DNA of 64,000 nt from Hyalella azteca (GCF_000764305.2 NW_025934661.1:127329-191328), one strand, 5' to 3'. Shown: positions 1-14,799, counted from the stretch's first letter. Notes: generated by a model from the letters alone, not told the origin. Made by a program: numbers and translations.

Positions 1-2917
1 CACTACTTACTAACAAGACATTATAGCCTCATACAACAATGAACATTGGACATTTGCACTCAACATTCAATGTTGACATTCGCACTCAATATAAACTCAC
101 ACAATATTAAATTTTACTATAATTCACAAGGATCGGTCACCGAGTCTGCGGAAATTAGAATTTTCAACAATTGATGGCTCTTGAGACTTCGAATCAACTG
201 CTGCTTGTCAACAACCAGAGTAAATTCTAATTAAATTTAATTTTTGATTCAAAATTACGCGTATTTTCTTAATGCTCAAATCAAATGGTCTATAAAGAGA
301 AATTTTCCAGCGAAAATTTTGGTTAGATGGAATGCAAAGGATCGAAGCGATCACGAAATAAAGTGAACATTATTATATTACGCTGCGGGATGTTGATAGA
401 ATTTAGGAACTTGGGAAAAAACAGTAAAGTATTTGAAAAATGTTGTGTAGATCGATTTCGTATGCTAAAAACGTCTATCAATAAGAAAACAATTTCTACC
501 CGAATTCTAAAAGTTATTTCATTTCATTTGAAAGATTGAAGCACTTTGAGGGTGTCTTACACATTTTTACGAACAAAATTGTTTCTATCTCTTCAAACTG
601 CTTACAAAACATTATAAAATATTTCTAAAATTGAGGTGATCTGCCAATTTATTCAACCAGTTTTCAAACTAAAAAATCTTTATTTTATAAAATACAAAAT
701 TTACGATAAAAGTCTCTGAAGCCAACCATTTGATATAAACTATGGTACCGATACAATCACAATGGTTAAAACATTGGTGTGAAATTAATATTTAAGATAA
801 TTCATCAGAAAATAACAAGGGAAAACATTTCCAATTCGAATCTAATTTCTTAAGTGAAAACGAGCGACACACGCATGGACAATTAAACTCATAAGTTGGG
901 GAGAATCAAAGTCATATTAAAAGAATAGGTGTGTGTTTTTTAAAAGCCAGATCTAAAATAATGTATGTGATGAACATATTTCCATTGAATCGCTTTAATA
1001 CAAAATTCACAGAAATTGGTCATATAACAAAATCGGTTATTCAACGACTTCATAAGCTTAACTTTGGTAAGAATGTCATTCAGAATTTTGCCTCAAAGTT
1101 ACTGAATATATTTTACTGATATTTTCGTTAACTTAAATTATGATACATTGATGTACAGATGATGAAAACATCATTTTTCAATGTGTGGAAAGAAAAAGAA
1201 AAAAGAAAGAAAGTTAAAAAAAATTAAAAGCACGTTAAAAGAAAAGGAATTTGCCCGACGTGGCGCATGACAATCTTGCGTAACTCTACGAAGATGTGGC
1301 GAGCTATTTTTGGCGTCTGCATCCGAACGACCATGGAAAGTTCATTGAATCGCGGATACGAACTTCGCGCGGCCGCTTACACCTTTTGTCGGCGCAGACA
1401 TGTGAGGCTTGTCCGGTAGTATGAAATAACTGCCCGTGTAAAAACTCTAATTCCGCATATTCTTCACTGCGGTAAATTGCACGCTACGTTGTCTAGAAAT
1501 AGGTATGGTTTTAGTAATATGCTGACGTTACTGCGGTCATGCACTTAACTTGGTGAAAACTGTTTCTAGTTTTTGGCAATTATGTACTTAGATGTCCTTT
1601 TGTTTATTCATGCTTATATCACTTGTCCAATTTAACATCCTATTCTCGAGCAGTAGAAAGAATTCGATTGGTTTTGTATGGAACTAAAGACATAACTTAA
1701 CTGGCTTCTAATATATCAACTAAAAATATTAGTTCTATACTTTTTTGAACAAGAATTTCCGTTTACCTTCAGATGAGATAGACATTAATGCCTTTACATG
1801 AACGTGAATGTTCTTAAATAAAATCCCACATTGGTATTTTACAAAATGTATATAAAATGATAATTCACAAAATAAATGGTAATTCTATTCTCCAGTACGA
1901 AATATATTGACTATCTATGCAAGCTGCTTTGAAGTGCAATTACTTGTTAGTTTCAACTTTGTTTTGCTTGTGTTTAGAAAGTTTTCAGGATTTTCCGCCC
2001 CGACTCGACGGCCGCGGCTAAGTGAAGCTATTGCCTCACTACATAGTGAACTTTCTTCAGGCGACATGACTTTCTTTTACGTGCGTTTGCACGCACATTA
2101 CATTAAAATTTGACAAAAGCGTGTCAACTTTTAACAGTTTTCAGGTGGTTAAACTGGCTAATCATATATATATAAATCATACGCATTTAATATATAGATA
2201 TGTAATAGATATGACTAAAAATAATTTTTGGACGTTTGAAAAATAAATTAAGAAAATATTTTGTGGGCATTTTATATTATGAATGACTAATTCATGCTCA
2301 AACCTCATAGTATTGTATGTGGTAATAATATTTTAATATCTGTTTTATTCTAACATAGTTTCAAGAAACTACTTTATTGTTAGAAATTTGTTTCTATTTT
2401 AAATTTTTTCGAACTCCAGAATGCCAGGTGTAACTGACTGCCCTCTCCCCCCTGGCTAGGCAAGATGTGAAGGAGGGGCAGAATTGGTCACGTACGCTTT
2501 ATTTGCTGCACTGAGCACGGAAAAATTCGTAAAATCGGTCAATTTTTTAACAATTCGAAGACATGAATGCAGTTCATTATCGCGAAATGACAAAGGAATT
2601 CGTATCTTAATGTGCTTATAATTCCCGCGTAACTAAATACAGTAAGATAACTCTTGAACCTTTCGAATCCGTAATAATAAAAAATAAGTGTTCCAAGATT
2701 GTAGATTGTATCGTTACGTCTGGATATTCTAATAACATCTATCATAGTTGTGGCCTACAATTATTTTAAAACTTGAGGATTTTTACTTCGTATTTACTTC
2801 GAGGTCATTAATTTTATTTATTTATTTCATTTGTTAATTAATATTTCGAGTATCCTAAAATTCTTGGTAAAATAACTTGCACTTTGGGGTATAGGATCAA
2901 CTAAACGATATTGCAAT
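1..2917. other. No gene recognised
   Basis: AT-rich sequence with only short chance ORFs. A GC-richer patch at about 1240-1480 and another at about 1990-2070 stand out in base composition, but neither shows a long reading frame or a familiar motif. They could be non-coding exons or old repeats. Confidence 0.5.
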
Positions 2918-3361
2918 AAATGCCTCTGTCTCTGTTACCCTGGTCTCTGTTACCTCTGTTTCTGTTACCCCTGTCTCTGTTACCCCTGTTTCTGTTACCC
3001 CTGTCTCTGTTACCCTTGTCTCTGTTACCCCTGTCTCTGTTACCCTTGTCTCTGTTACCCCTGTCTCTGTTACCCCTGTCTCTGTTGCCCCTGTCTCTGT
3101 TACCCCTGTCTCTGTTATCCCTGTCTCTATTACCCCTGTCTCTGTTACCCTTGTCTCTGTTACCCCTGTCTCTGTTACCCTTGTCTCTGTTACCCCTGTC
3201 TGTTACCCCTGTCTCTGTTGCCCCTGTCTCTGTTACCCCTGTCTCTGTTATCCCTGTCTCTATTACCCCTGTCTCTGTTACCCCTGTCTCTGTTACCCCT
3301 GTCTCTGTTACCCCTGTCTCTGTTACCCCTGTCTCTGTTACCCTTGTCTCTGTTTTCTACA
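2918..3361. repeat. 15-bp minisatellite
   Basis: About 29 near-perfect direct copies of a 15-base unit reading roughly CCCTGTCTCTGTTAC. Variants carry TTGCC, TTATC or CTATT, and one copy is shortened near 3200. Because the period is a multiple of three, the array stays open as a Leu/Pro/Ser and then Val/Thr/Pro/Ser pentapeptide repeat of 148 codons. No splice or promoter context supports it as a protein, so the ORF is treated as a by-product. Confidence 0.95.
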
Positions 3362-6300
3362 AGTAATTTTCATTTTTAACCTTAATTTGAATTTACTTTT
3401 TTTAAAGCACCATCATATTTTGATAACGGATGACTAGATATTCGTTAGAAATACGTGCAATGAGGACCTATAGCTCAATAATCCATACTTTCTCTCGTAG
3501 GCTTTTTCCATCACTCCGTCTGCAGAAAGCGATCCTGAAATAACCAGTCTGGTATCGTGCTATTTCAGAATCAAGGAAACGCGATTACCTAACAGCAGAG
3601 TTTGTACCCCGACTATTTCCCGGGTCGTTGGCACTGCCAGGGTTACTCGCTGCCAAACAAACAGGATCGCGTAAGAGGATCCGAAGAAGCTGAAGTTGTA
3701 CTGCAACTTCCTCATTCCGCTTCCTGCATCGCGGCACGAAGGCTTCGTTCACGCCATGAACTCGCCAGAGTTCATCGCATTCGTAATACAAGGACGCCTG
3801 CAAGAATGGTAAGAGGAATCAAGTGACATCAGCTGTGAATGGCGTAGTATTGGAGACACTGACATGCAGCAAGTAAATAAAGGCCGTTAAGTGCCCAAGG
3901 CTTCATCAAGGTAGAAAAACTACTTGATGCATAAAGCGTTAGATATGGAAGAGAATATTGCGCTACTCATCTAAAATAAACAAATTTTTACTGGCCAAAA
4001 TTCGATCACTCGCGACAGTGACAGGAAATTTGTTTTACTTAAGAGATTGAAACGAATTAAGGTGTTTTACTGCTCGCTAATATCGATCTTGCTCGATTGA
4101 AATAAGACATTAATTATTTGGACAATAATTCAACATATCAGCACGGGTCATTGCACTCTGATGTGAAAGAAATTATTAATACAAGTTTGGTCTACGTCAT
4201 CTGTTTGGATGTGCACAGAACCAGTCTCCAGCATACCATTATCCCTCACAGTCATTCATGCTCGGGAAGTCGTGGGGGCGAGATGGCAGATACATTTTCG
4301 TTCGCTATTTATCTGTCATCCTGGTTGCTTGTTGTACTTTATTGTTGAAATGTTATGGTTATTTGATGATTTTTAATTACCATAGAATTAACTATCATAG
4401 GAGCAAAACTTTTCTTTGTCCATAATTTCCATAATTTTTTTTATTGACATCGAATTATACTGCATTGCAGTATGGCAACACAGCAATCGAATCTAAATAC
4501 GGCAATCGAATTTTTTTATGATATTTGATTACTTTATTTCGCAGCGGCTACAGTTCAAATGTGTGAGACGAAAGATGAATCTAATACAGAAAGACCATAG
4601 TATTTGTATTTTATACTTTTTTCAACCACATATAATAGCTAGGCTCTCTAAAATTTATGTGAAATCGGCTGTAATATTACAGTGTTCAATAGCCATTTGT
4701 TTGATGCACATGATTCTATATAATAAAGTATTATGTAGAGAAAATAAATACTCATATGGCATTAGGTTTAAAAAAATGAAATATTAAATATTAATAATAA
4801 TAGTAATGCTTAATTAACACATATACATACATATAATTGTTAATTACATAATATTCTAAATATATTAGCATAAGCAATAATAAACCACGATATTCATCTT
4901 TTTTTGGCAAAACATCGTTCACATCGCTTGTGGATCTCTAAGCATCTTCGGAAAGTGCTAGGTTCTTGATAATGATCAGTGATATCGAGCTCATAAGGCC
5001 AAAAATGGCAGCTTAAGTTCACGACGGTAACCTACGGCCAAAATAAATTTTAAATTGTGAACTATCTTGTCATCTTTGCTTTTAAATTCTTGGTTGTAAT
5101 AAAACCTTTTAAAATTACGAAAATTAATAAAACTTAGCAATTAAAATAAAAAATATATGCATATAATGAAACCATAATTCCGGTTTAGGCTAATTGTGTA
5201 ACTGCAGTGTAATACAAGCAAGTTTATTTACTGTACTCCAATAGGAGAAATAATCTTCATAATCATTTATAATGGAAAAATTACCTATTTATAATATAAT
5301 TACTTCCAATGTAAAAATAAACAGGCAGGGTAACCTCATATTTCATTCTTCATACTCATGAATTTATGCATCATGTGCATTCATGCATCATATTCACGAA
5401 GACCTGCATCATGTCGCACGTACTTCAATTACAATCAATTCAGCCAGCAGACGATTAAAAAGCGGTTTGATAAAATGCAGGTTTTAAAAAAGGTTTTAAT
5501 TATAGTAACTCCCGCTATTAAATTTAGGCCTATATTCAATGAAGCCATTTTGGTTTTCGAGTAATTGAAAACGGTTACATCATTAATGTTCAACTTTTGC
5601 ATTCATAATGTGATAGCAGACTTCTTCATATCCTGGGCTACTGAAGTAATCTAAAAGTTACCGCCCAAAATGCCGACATGTTTCTCAGGGATATCTTTCA
5701 AAAATCATTAAAAATTTTAATGATAATTTTATTAAGAATAATAACGATGGAATCTTTTTCCTTTAATTTTCAAGTCATGGACCAAAATCCTCAACACGGA
5801 ATAATGCCTGAGGTAATTGATCATAACTAAGTTTTGACGCGTCCTCAAGTTCAATCACCTACAACCGATGTGGTACTGCATTCTAAACGAGGAACTTTGT
5901 TCCAGATTAGAAATGCTACATTTCTATGAATCGGAACAGATTGTATCAAGATGTGAATACATTGAATGTTTATTAATCATACAATTAATTCATCAGCTAT
6001 CTCTTGATTAGAACGCCAGCTTCCATGAAAATGTTTCGACGTTCCATTAATTCACAGTATTGACCCACCGAAATATTTACATCAAACTTATCTAAGTCGT
6101 TTTCATTACTCGATCAAAAATATCCCAATTGAAATATATTATCTAAAATTTGATCGGTTCATCACCTGTTGTAGGCACAGTCTTCCTCTTACGCCTCGAA
6201 ATAACAAAATAACAATTTAAGCAATAAACCGAAATAAACAACAGAAGTAGACATAATGATACTGAATCATATGCTAAGCTACAGACTACCAGAAAAGCAA

Positions 6301-7350
6301 GATGAGCCAAGTTAAGTATCCTGTATGCCCACCGAGTTGTAATGCAGCACACGTTTGGTTCCAGCGCTGTGACAGCCACGGCAGGTCAGCGCAATCAATA
6401 ATGCTGAAGCTTCAGTAGTCGAATAAAGCAAGTAATGGAATTATAACAGTTTTATATATATCTATGTCTATAACAATGCTATCATACAATTGTAATGTCA
6501 CTGAAAAGCAGTAATAGTATTTCCGAAAAAATTAGCACATAAATAAAATTACACAATCAATAATAGCAGGATACCTAGAATCTGAAAGATTATGAATATG
6601 AGCATCGAATATAGCGAACAAACAACAGCATAAATAAAAAACATTAATAACATTAAACAGCATTTTCTAGAGCTTTAATATTCTCTAGCGCTCTAAAATG
6701 AGATAAAAATTATCATAGGCAATGCAAACAACAAAGAAATTGTACAATACTTACTGTATCACAATCAATAGAAAGCAACAGTCACCATAACAGTAGCACA
6801 AATTAATAACCGTTGAAATTGATAATTTCAGCCGAAAATAACATCATACATGTGGGCAGAATTGCACTAACTGCTTGAAATTAAACTGAAGTGTAGATGT
6901 CAAGAATTATATGCGTGATGCTAAAAATCGACACCAATTATTGTAACTTCATTAAAAATAATATTGTTAACTGCAGCGGCAATTACAGCAATAACAGTGA
7001 GCATTGCATTAATAATAACAATTAACAGCCGGAACTGCATTTATAATAACAATTATTCGCTGGAACTACACTTATAATTACGGTTAATCGGAGGAACTGC
7101 ATTTATAGTTGTAGCAAAAAACGAAAATCCGATTACAATTAACTATTGCAGCAATCGTAAGACTACACACGAAGAAAAGAATTTTAGTGAAAACAGCAGC
7201 AGCAACTTTGGGAACAGTCGAAACAGGTTCTGTAGCAATAAGAGCAGTAACAGCTGTAGGAATAATAACAGCAACTGCAGCAATAACATTAGCGGCTACA
7301 GCTGTCACAACAGAGCAATGAACTCGGGAGCGATGAGCAGCCGGAGCAAG
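3362..7350. other. No gene recognised
   Basis: Mostly AT-rich. A GC-balanced stretch at about 3490-3860 has overlapping short ORFs on both strands, but none has a recognisable domain. From about 6940 to 7320 the sequence is rich in degenerate ACAGCAATAACA-type trinucleotide runs leading into the CTG tract. Confidence 0.5.
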
Positions 7351-7353
7351 AAA

Positions 7354-7391
<38 letters not shown>

Positions 7392-7451
7392 ATGCTGCTG
7401 CTGCTGCTGCTGGTGCTGCTGCTGCTATGCTGCTGGTAATGCTGGTGCTGC

Positions 7452-7483
<32 letters not shown>

Positions 7484-7640
7484 GTGCTGCTGGTGCTGCT
7501 GGTGCTGCTGCTGCTGGTGCTGGTGCTGGGGCTAGTGCTGCTGCTGGTGCTGCTGCTGCGGGTGATAGTGCTGTTGGTGCATGTGCTGGTAATGCTACTG
7601 ATGCTTGTGCTGCTTATGTTTGCCTTGGTGCTGGTGCTGC
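7351..7640. repeat. CTG/CTGGTG trinucleotide repeat tract
   Basis: A run of (CTG)n starts near 7353 and grades into CTGGTG hexamers to about 7640. The long Leu/Val-rich frame across it (7427-7663) comes from the repeat. The opposite strand would read poly-Gln or poly-Ala. Nothing flanking indicates an exon. Confidence 0.9.
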
Positions 7641-8245
7641 TAGGAGAGATGCTGCAGATGTGAAGGTCAATTCAATTAATAAACAAAATAAAACCATCGG
7701 TGATCACAAACATTGGAATAATGGTCACAAAGAAAAGAATAAAAAATAATAGATAAAAATTATATGAATAATCCAACTTCAGATTTGAAATATTTACCGT
7801 GTATTCTTTTAGCCTAACTTATATAGGACCCAAGATGCTGTGCTTATCTGAAAATACCTGACTAAACAAATTACGGATTAGTGTTCTTCTAAAATTAATA
7901 ATACAAGATATGATGCAAAGCATGACATATAAATAATTGATCGATGTAAATAATAATCATGAACACCTTTAAAGACCACCATTGAATTGCGACAGAAGAT
8001 TATCACAAACTAAACAGACTAAGTCATTACAAAGTAACACGTACCTCCGTGGTGGATCACAAAGCAAAGAATAAGTACTGAGCACGTCTCGCCGAGGTCA
8101 CGGCAAAAATGACTAAAAACCAAAATCAGAAATGCTTTACTTATAAAAAATCACTATTGCACTGCGTTCCCTAACATTGTGCAATAGTCCCCTAACGTCG
8201 CCCTATAGGATGCTGGTGCATGGTGCGACATAGATGTGATATGTA
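7641..8245. other. No gene recognised
   Basis: AT-rich spacer between the CTG tract and the TIR element. No ORF or motif of note. Confidence 0.5.
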
Positions 8246-9200
8246 GGGTAACATGGGGCAGCGAGCCCACTGCGAGTCATGGGCCCATAGCGGGTTTCTC
8301 GCTAAGTATGGCAGATATTGGTCCGTGTTCTCTACCGCCGGTCGACAGTTTCATTGGGATGACGTGTACGGATTTACGTTTCGCTAAGTGTTTGCGTGAT
8401 TAAGTTATTTGTGAATAACTGTTTTAGCCCAGATAAAAATTTTTTTGCTGCTAAATAAAATTGTTTTCGATTACTGTAGATGAAGCTTTTTAAATTACTG
8501 TGAATTATATTTTGAAAGTAATATATATAGGGATTATTTTGAGATCAAGTTTAGACTGTTAGCTTCTAAAATGAAATGTTGGCACGATTTAAATTTAAAT
8601 GATACCTAGTGGGGCAACGGGCCCACGCGTGTCACGGGGCAAAGCGCCCATGGGGAAGTCTTGTGTTATACATCATTAGATTTGTCTCAATGACTTTTTC
8701 AAACTATGACTAGCTTTTTGAATTACAAATTACACTTCATATTGCATGATTTTTTTTTTCTTTGCCTCATCAAGGCAGAAGGTTTAGTTTCTAGTTATGC
8801 GTATTTATGACCCCTTATCGAGTTTTTGACTCTTGCCTTGACAGAAGTTGAATTCAGTCAACACCAATGAGCCAAAAGTTGATGAGTTTTTATGGTGTTG
8901 GTTGAAATCACGATTAAGTACGAATTCTCTGCACATAATATCTGGATTATGGACGAAGGTGGACGCCTTGCCCCAAGCCCATGGGCGCATTGCCCCAGGG
9001 GTGGGGGCAATGCGCCCATTTTGACACTTTTTACAAAATAGTGTTTCATTCAAAATTTAATAACTCTTTAGGCGTCTAATTCACATCAAACATTTGTCAT
9101 TAGTTGTACCTTTTAACAAAACAAAGAACCACCTCGTATCAATTAAAACTTCATCAAATATTTAGTTTAAAAAAGGGGGGGCGCTGCCCCCATGTTGCCC
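8246..9200. mobile_element. TA-flanked non-autonomous TIR transposon
   Basis: The left end GGGTAACATGGGGCAGCG and the right end, read on the opposite strand as GGGCAACATGGGGGCAGCG, are inverted repeats with a mismatch and an extra G. Both ends abut TA (8244-8245 and 9201-9202), as expected for TA target duplication. Related GC-rich motifs of the GGGGCAA-GGGCCC or GCGCCC type recur inside at about 8610-8660 and 8965-9020, and the latter forms an imperfect palindrome. The body is otherwise AT-rich with no transposase frame. The class is inferred from the TA flank; the family is not named. Confidence 0.7.
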
Positions 9201-11809
9201 TACGCATCTGATCTTCATATAATGAATTAATCGAATTTTTGGTTCGCGGAACTCTGTGGAATCCCGTAGCCCTTGCATGGAAATTTTGCCCAATTCTACC
9301 ACTTTCGGCAGCCGATGACCTCTCGAAGACCATCATTTGCCAAATTTTAGCTGTATTTATTAATTGCAATTGTGATACCTTTATATCCAGTACGTTCTTA
9401 AGAAACATGATACACGTTACCTATACGTGAGACAGATTTTGTTTAGTTTAAATGTTGTTTTATGGCTTTGTAATTCGCATCAAAGGAACAACCGTACATA
9501 AAAACCAACAATTTCATAACAGCATTGCAGGCTTTCATTCTCAACCCGTGTTTTATTTAGAAATCATTGGATTTTGAATTTATTTAATATTTTATTTGTT
9601 TATTTGAAGCATATTGTGAAAATCTATTAAAAAATTTTACGATCAATGAACCTTCCCGCGAGAAAATAACCATTAATTTTTTTGAAAGATCAGAATGAAG
9701 CGACATATAACACCAAATATATTCATGAGAGTCAAGCTTAATGATGACTTCCACTGAATAATGTTAATATTCTAGGTCTGAATTACAGATCATTTTTGTA
9801 GCTCATGCATAAATTTTTTCCTGCATAAAATTGCCAGGGAATCAGATGGATGTATTTTCTCTGTATTTACCACAATTCATTTAACATTCACAAATGTTAT
9901 AAAAAATGAATTTCTCTACTTTACGAATAAATATTTCCCTTAGCACAAGTTCATTTGGTGAGAAAAACAGCCACTTATTTAAGATTCGAATGAAGTACAG
10001 TAAAACTCCTACATATTCTACGAATGTAATTCAACGTTGAATGTAATATATGGATTCATACATTGGATAACGGATTAAGCATTCCCACGTGGCACCCGAG
10101 AAAGATAGAGCAGATTGTAAGATAGGCTGATAATTTATACGGAAATTAGGATATTGAGATTTGTTCAATGCAGGATGCCTGATAAATTATGCGTTATGGC
10201 TGCGCTGCGCATTTAACAGGCAAGAAAAAGTGAAGGAAATCGAAAAAATTGGGGTTTGCAAAAGCAGGCAGTCAATGCACCGAATTGAGATGAAATAAAA
10301 GATAAGATATTCATATACATAAATTATTAAAATTCTGTTATATATGTATTTGTTTTTGTGAATGAAAACTATGGCAGAAACAATTTCAATTCGCTGTTGA
10401 ATTTCGAAATATTAGTATTTTTCGCTGAATTTTCCTAATTTATTACAAATTATTGCTTGAAAGGTTGAAAAATTTTAACGTTTTCCATTTCAACTAAATA
10501 CATCCAAATTTTTTACATCGGAGGTTGATTGTCGTTATTTTTTTAGACATTTATAGTGACTCGCTGTAGGCGAGCGTGCCGTCCCCAATCAATGTCCAGC
10601 GAACTCAGTTCTAAAATCTACTTGAATCTTTGACACTTGAGTCACAGTACATTTTATGATTGTCGATTAGAATTGATTAATAATTATTTAACGCCATCCG
10701 GTAGTTGAATTAACTATCGACAGGCCTAATCACTCATCGAATCTACATATTCACCCACGATGGATAGAATTTAAGAATTGTATCAGATGATTGAATAAAA
10801 AACCTTCATTCAATACATTTTACATCCTGGAAATATAGAAATAAAAAAATCATAAGGTAATTTATTTTTTAACTTTTGTCTTCCGCCGTCAGGTAGACTG
10901 AGTGTAAATACGAAATCAATATGTGTGTATATATATCCTATGGGTCACCACTTCCAATTAGCTTCATGCCGATTTGTTCCAACGTACATCCAGAAATTTT
11001 TATTTCAAGAGTAGACTTCCTCAAGTTCAACAATACTTGGAATCATCAGTGATCGGTACGGCGAAAGAGTTGACGTGGAATGCTTCATGTTGAATTTCAT
11101 TCATATGAAATGTCGTAAAACTTTATACACAGTACACACCTGTGCACCTACTCTCATAACTGAGTAAGATTCCAAAATATTCAAAGATTTAGCATCGAAA
11201 TCTAATTGTATACTGACTCTTCGTAACTCAATTCGGAATTTTAAGAATAGTATTTGATTTTTATATATTTTATAGTAATCATTCGAATGAACATGTCAAA
11301 AAACAACAAAACAAAACTCGTTCGTCCGGGCATAATTCTTATCATAACATCAATTACGTAACCTTTTTCAGGAACGTAAATTCAGTTATAGGAATTTCTG
11401 ATATGAAACATTTTCTTCGAATTTTTAAACTTCTACTACTAATTTGAAACTGGATTCTCGTGTTCACTAAATGAAGGTAAGGATTAGAAATATCTAACCA
11501 AAGTACCACTTTCTGCCAATGCATTGTTCTGAATCCATTTCTAAGAAGTATTTTATTTATGAATGGTGTCTAGTTGTATGATTTTTACTGTTTTTCTTAT
11601 TTCCTCGTAAGTCACTGCCTAAGGGGTTATGCAATGCATTTAATGTAATGGACTTAAGTATGCATTTTCTCCGCGCATCTATTCACTTAAGAAAGTATAC
11701 GAGGTTTTTTAGGCTGTAGAAAAGTTAAAGTTGTAAAGTTACGACACATTATTAATTGTTATTATTATGTTTAGTTCAGAACAAATAGTATCCGACATTA
11801 TTTAAGTTT
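9201..11809. other. No gene recognised
   Basis: AT-rich DNA with no ORF, tandem array or splice-bounded open segment that I can defend. Confidence 0.5.
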
Positions 11810-12305
11810 TATCCAGTTAAGAACGTTTCCATACGCTTGGTCATCGCTTTCAGCCAGTACAGGGCAGCTTAAAACGCTATATTTCTTAGCTTTAATCCAG
11901 TATAGAATATATTTCGATACTGTGACTTCACTTTACTCCAGCTAAGAACACCTTTCGATCCTGTGTCGTAAAGCTTCATCGCTTCCAGCTAAGAACAGCT
12001 TACGATGCTGGGACTTTATTTAGTTCTGATAGGAACAGCATAAGACGTGAATTTTCACTTCAATTCAGCTAAAAAGAGCATACGACTTTGTGTCATACTT
12101 CCTGCTAAGAACAGCTTACGATTCTGAGATATCGTTTTAATCCAACTAATAACAGCTTACGATGCTGAGACATCGTTTTAATCCAACTAAGAACAGCTTA
12201 CGATGCTGAGACATCGTTTTACTTCAGCTAAGAACAGCTTACGACCCTAGTACTTCGCTTTAATTCAGCTAAGACCAGCTTACGATGCCAGGACTTCGCT
12301 TTAAT
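11810..12305. repeat. Degenerate tandem array, about 42-50 bp unit
   Basis: Around ten copies of a unit with the core AGCTAAGAACAGCTTACGA, followed by a variable link such as TGCTGAGACATCGTTTTAAT. Copies at 12105-12290 are the most alike; those before 12000 are strongly diverged. No coding potential. Confidence 0.85.
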
Positions 12306-12569
12306 CCCATAAAGAAGACAACTCGAGGCTCTCAAAATTCTGCTCACAAGCAGCGGCCGGTCAGTGAACCAGCCGATCCGATGATGATATCTTCGTGCCT
12401 GCATGACAAGTGCGAGGGAGAGAGTTGCTCGCTATAATTATTTAAATCGAAAGTCTTGATGTGGACCACGCTTTGCTGAATCTCTGAGTGAGTGAATTAT
12501 TGCTTCTTATCGAACAAATTTGATATTTAGAATGAAGGTTCTAGATCGCGAGGCTCTTGGGTATAGTAC

Positions 12570-12980
12570 GGTCAGTGAACCTAGAGTCCACATGCATGCC
12601 CACGTTATGGACCAGCTGAACCTGTGTACTCGTACAAACATGTCAACATGCTAACGTTATTGGCTAGTTGAGACGGAGTAAAAGCATGTCAAAATGCTAC
12701 GTTATGAGCAAGATGAGACTAAGTACAAACATGTCAACATGCTAACGTTATTGGCCACTTAATTAAAACGGAGTACAAAGATGTCAAAACGCTACGTTAT
12801 ATAGCCAGAGAAAAAGCTTCATTTTCGAAAATGAAATGTTAACATGCAGACTTACATTCTTGCCCAGTCGAACCGCTATACAAAAATGTCAACTTTCTTA
12901 ATTAGGTTTTGTGATAGATGAGACTGACTGCAAATGCGAGTATGTCAACGTTCTCAAATCATACGTCAGCTGAAGTTGTG
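12570..12980. repeat. Degenerate tandem array with ATGTCAACATGCTAACGTTAT core
   Basis: Five to seven diverged direct copies, spaced about 60-70 bases, of a segment containing ATGTCAACATGCTAACG and a following GCCAG or TGAGAC-type link. Similarity fades towards 12980. Confidence 0.75.
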
Positions 12981-14799
12981 TAGATTATGCAGAGGTGAGT
13001 TTTCAGTGTTTCAAATAACTTTGTAGTATAAATTTTATTTCCGAATTATCAAACAGACTCTATGTGAAATGAAAGATTTTTAATTCAATAATTAACTTTT
13101 AATTTGGACAAAAAAACATTGGCTGTGACTTTATTAATAGATAAATTAGGTATTTATATATTTTAAACGCTTCTATATCTTACTCACGGGGATATCCAGA
13201 AAGAGTTATTCGTCTTATCTCATAAATTCATTTCATATTGAGAGTATCAAACTTACAAAGCTCAAATTAAACGACGTTCCGATCGAGCTATTTATGATTA
13301 TTTGCTGATCTCTATTGAAAATATTTTAACATAGATTTTTGAGACGTTCGCGTTGCTTTTCATGTCGGAAAAATCCACCAGGAAAAAATTATTCTCTGCA
13401 CTCTTTATAGCTACATACATTTAATAGCGAAGCACATTCCAGGTGAAACCACTCAGGATGGAGGATAAATTCTGAAACAATTATAGTGCTTTGAACATTT
13501 CGGTGAATTGAGCCGGCACACTAGAATTTTTTTCAATATCCATTAACAGCTAATCGAAAATAATAGGCCAGACCCACTTTCACAAACAAATGTATAATAA
13601 AATTGTCAGTTGCAGTTCAGTTTAGTTTTCACTTTTCAGTTCAGTAAACGGAGTTTTTAATAATTACTGTTGACTAACAGAATAGTTTGACTAATTCACA
13701 GTTTAAGGACAGTAACCAAATAATAATTTCGGTGGCGCCGAAATTATTATAAATATGAAATTATATGGAAAAATTAAAAATTATAATAAATTCGGAAAAG
13801 CATGCAGCATACGCTACCAAAACATATGGTTCACGCAAATCTTACAATCATCGCCAGGTTATTAGAGGATATGGACTTTGATGGTAGCTTAGACTGCATG
13901 ATTTTAAGCAACTGCATATCTGCAATCAGCACGTTCTCATCCCACGATCGAGCGAACATTTTCTTCAACTAACAGCAGTGATAAAGAAACCAGGATATTT
14001 TCTGCTATGCAAGTTCTTATATGCATCCAGAGACAAATGTCTATAGAGATTTCATCACGACACCAAATCAGCCGTCGATATGATATGTTCCGGTCTTCCT
14101 CAATAATGAATCAGCCTTCATGTCCTAAGAATAAATCAAAACTAATTAAGTATTCCTATACTGAATCAGAGGCTTCATGTTCTTGAAATACAATTCAGCG
14201 CACTCGATTGCTACCTTTAAAATATGTCGCTCACGTGCCCCTATGACTTAAGATTTCCTACACGCGGTGTCATTTTGGTCGGGGATTGAGAGGGACCAAC
14301 GACCTGTAGCGAGTTACGCTACCTTGGTCAACTCACGACAAAAATCTGATGCAATCTTGGAGCCGAGTACATATCATGAAAAGTATGTAGAAGCGGGTAA
14401 TAAAAGTACGTACAGGCAAAAAATAAAATATTAATAAAATATGTTTCCAAATACAAATATGACGGTGATTTCGCTTACAGTATTCGTTCTCTTTCGCAAT
14501 CCTAACTTTGGTGTTGAATAACTCAGTTGCATTATAAGATCGAGAGGGCAATATTATGAAAAAATAACACGTTGAACAATGTAAGAAGATACTAGTAAAT
14601 TAAAACAAAAGATGAATGAGTTGGAATAACAATCATATTTTGCTACTGTGTTCAAACCTTTTAAGTTTTTTTCAATAAATTTATGAAGCAATAGAAGCAT
14701 GAATATTTTCACTCAAGACAATTACAACGAACATCCGCAAAAAAATCTTCTAACTCCAGCGTAAAAAGTTGATGTCAAACTTACACCAGCCTCACACTT
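12981..14799. other. No gene recognised; one 13-bp hairpin
   Basis: AT-rich spacer. At about 13720-13750 a perfect 13-base inverted repeat (ATAATAATTTCGG and its complement) flanks TGGCG. No gene seen. Confidence 0.5.

Noticed and set aside
2920..3366. 148-codon ORF of Leu/Pro/Ser pentapeptides
   Set aside because: It is the translation of a 15-bp minisatellite, with no upstream coding context or splice logic.
7427..7663. 78-codon Leu/Val-rich ORF
   Set aside because: It is produced by the CTG/CTGGTG repeat tract.
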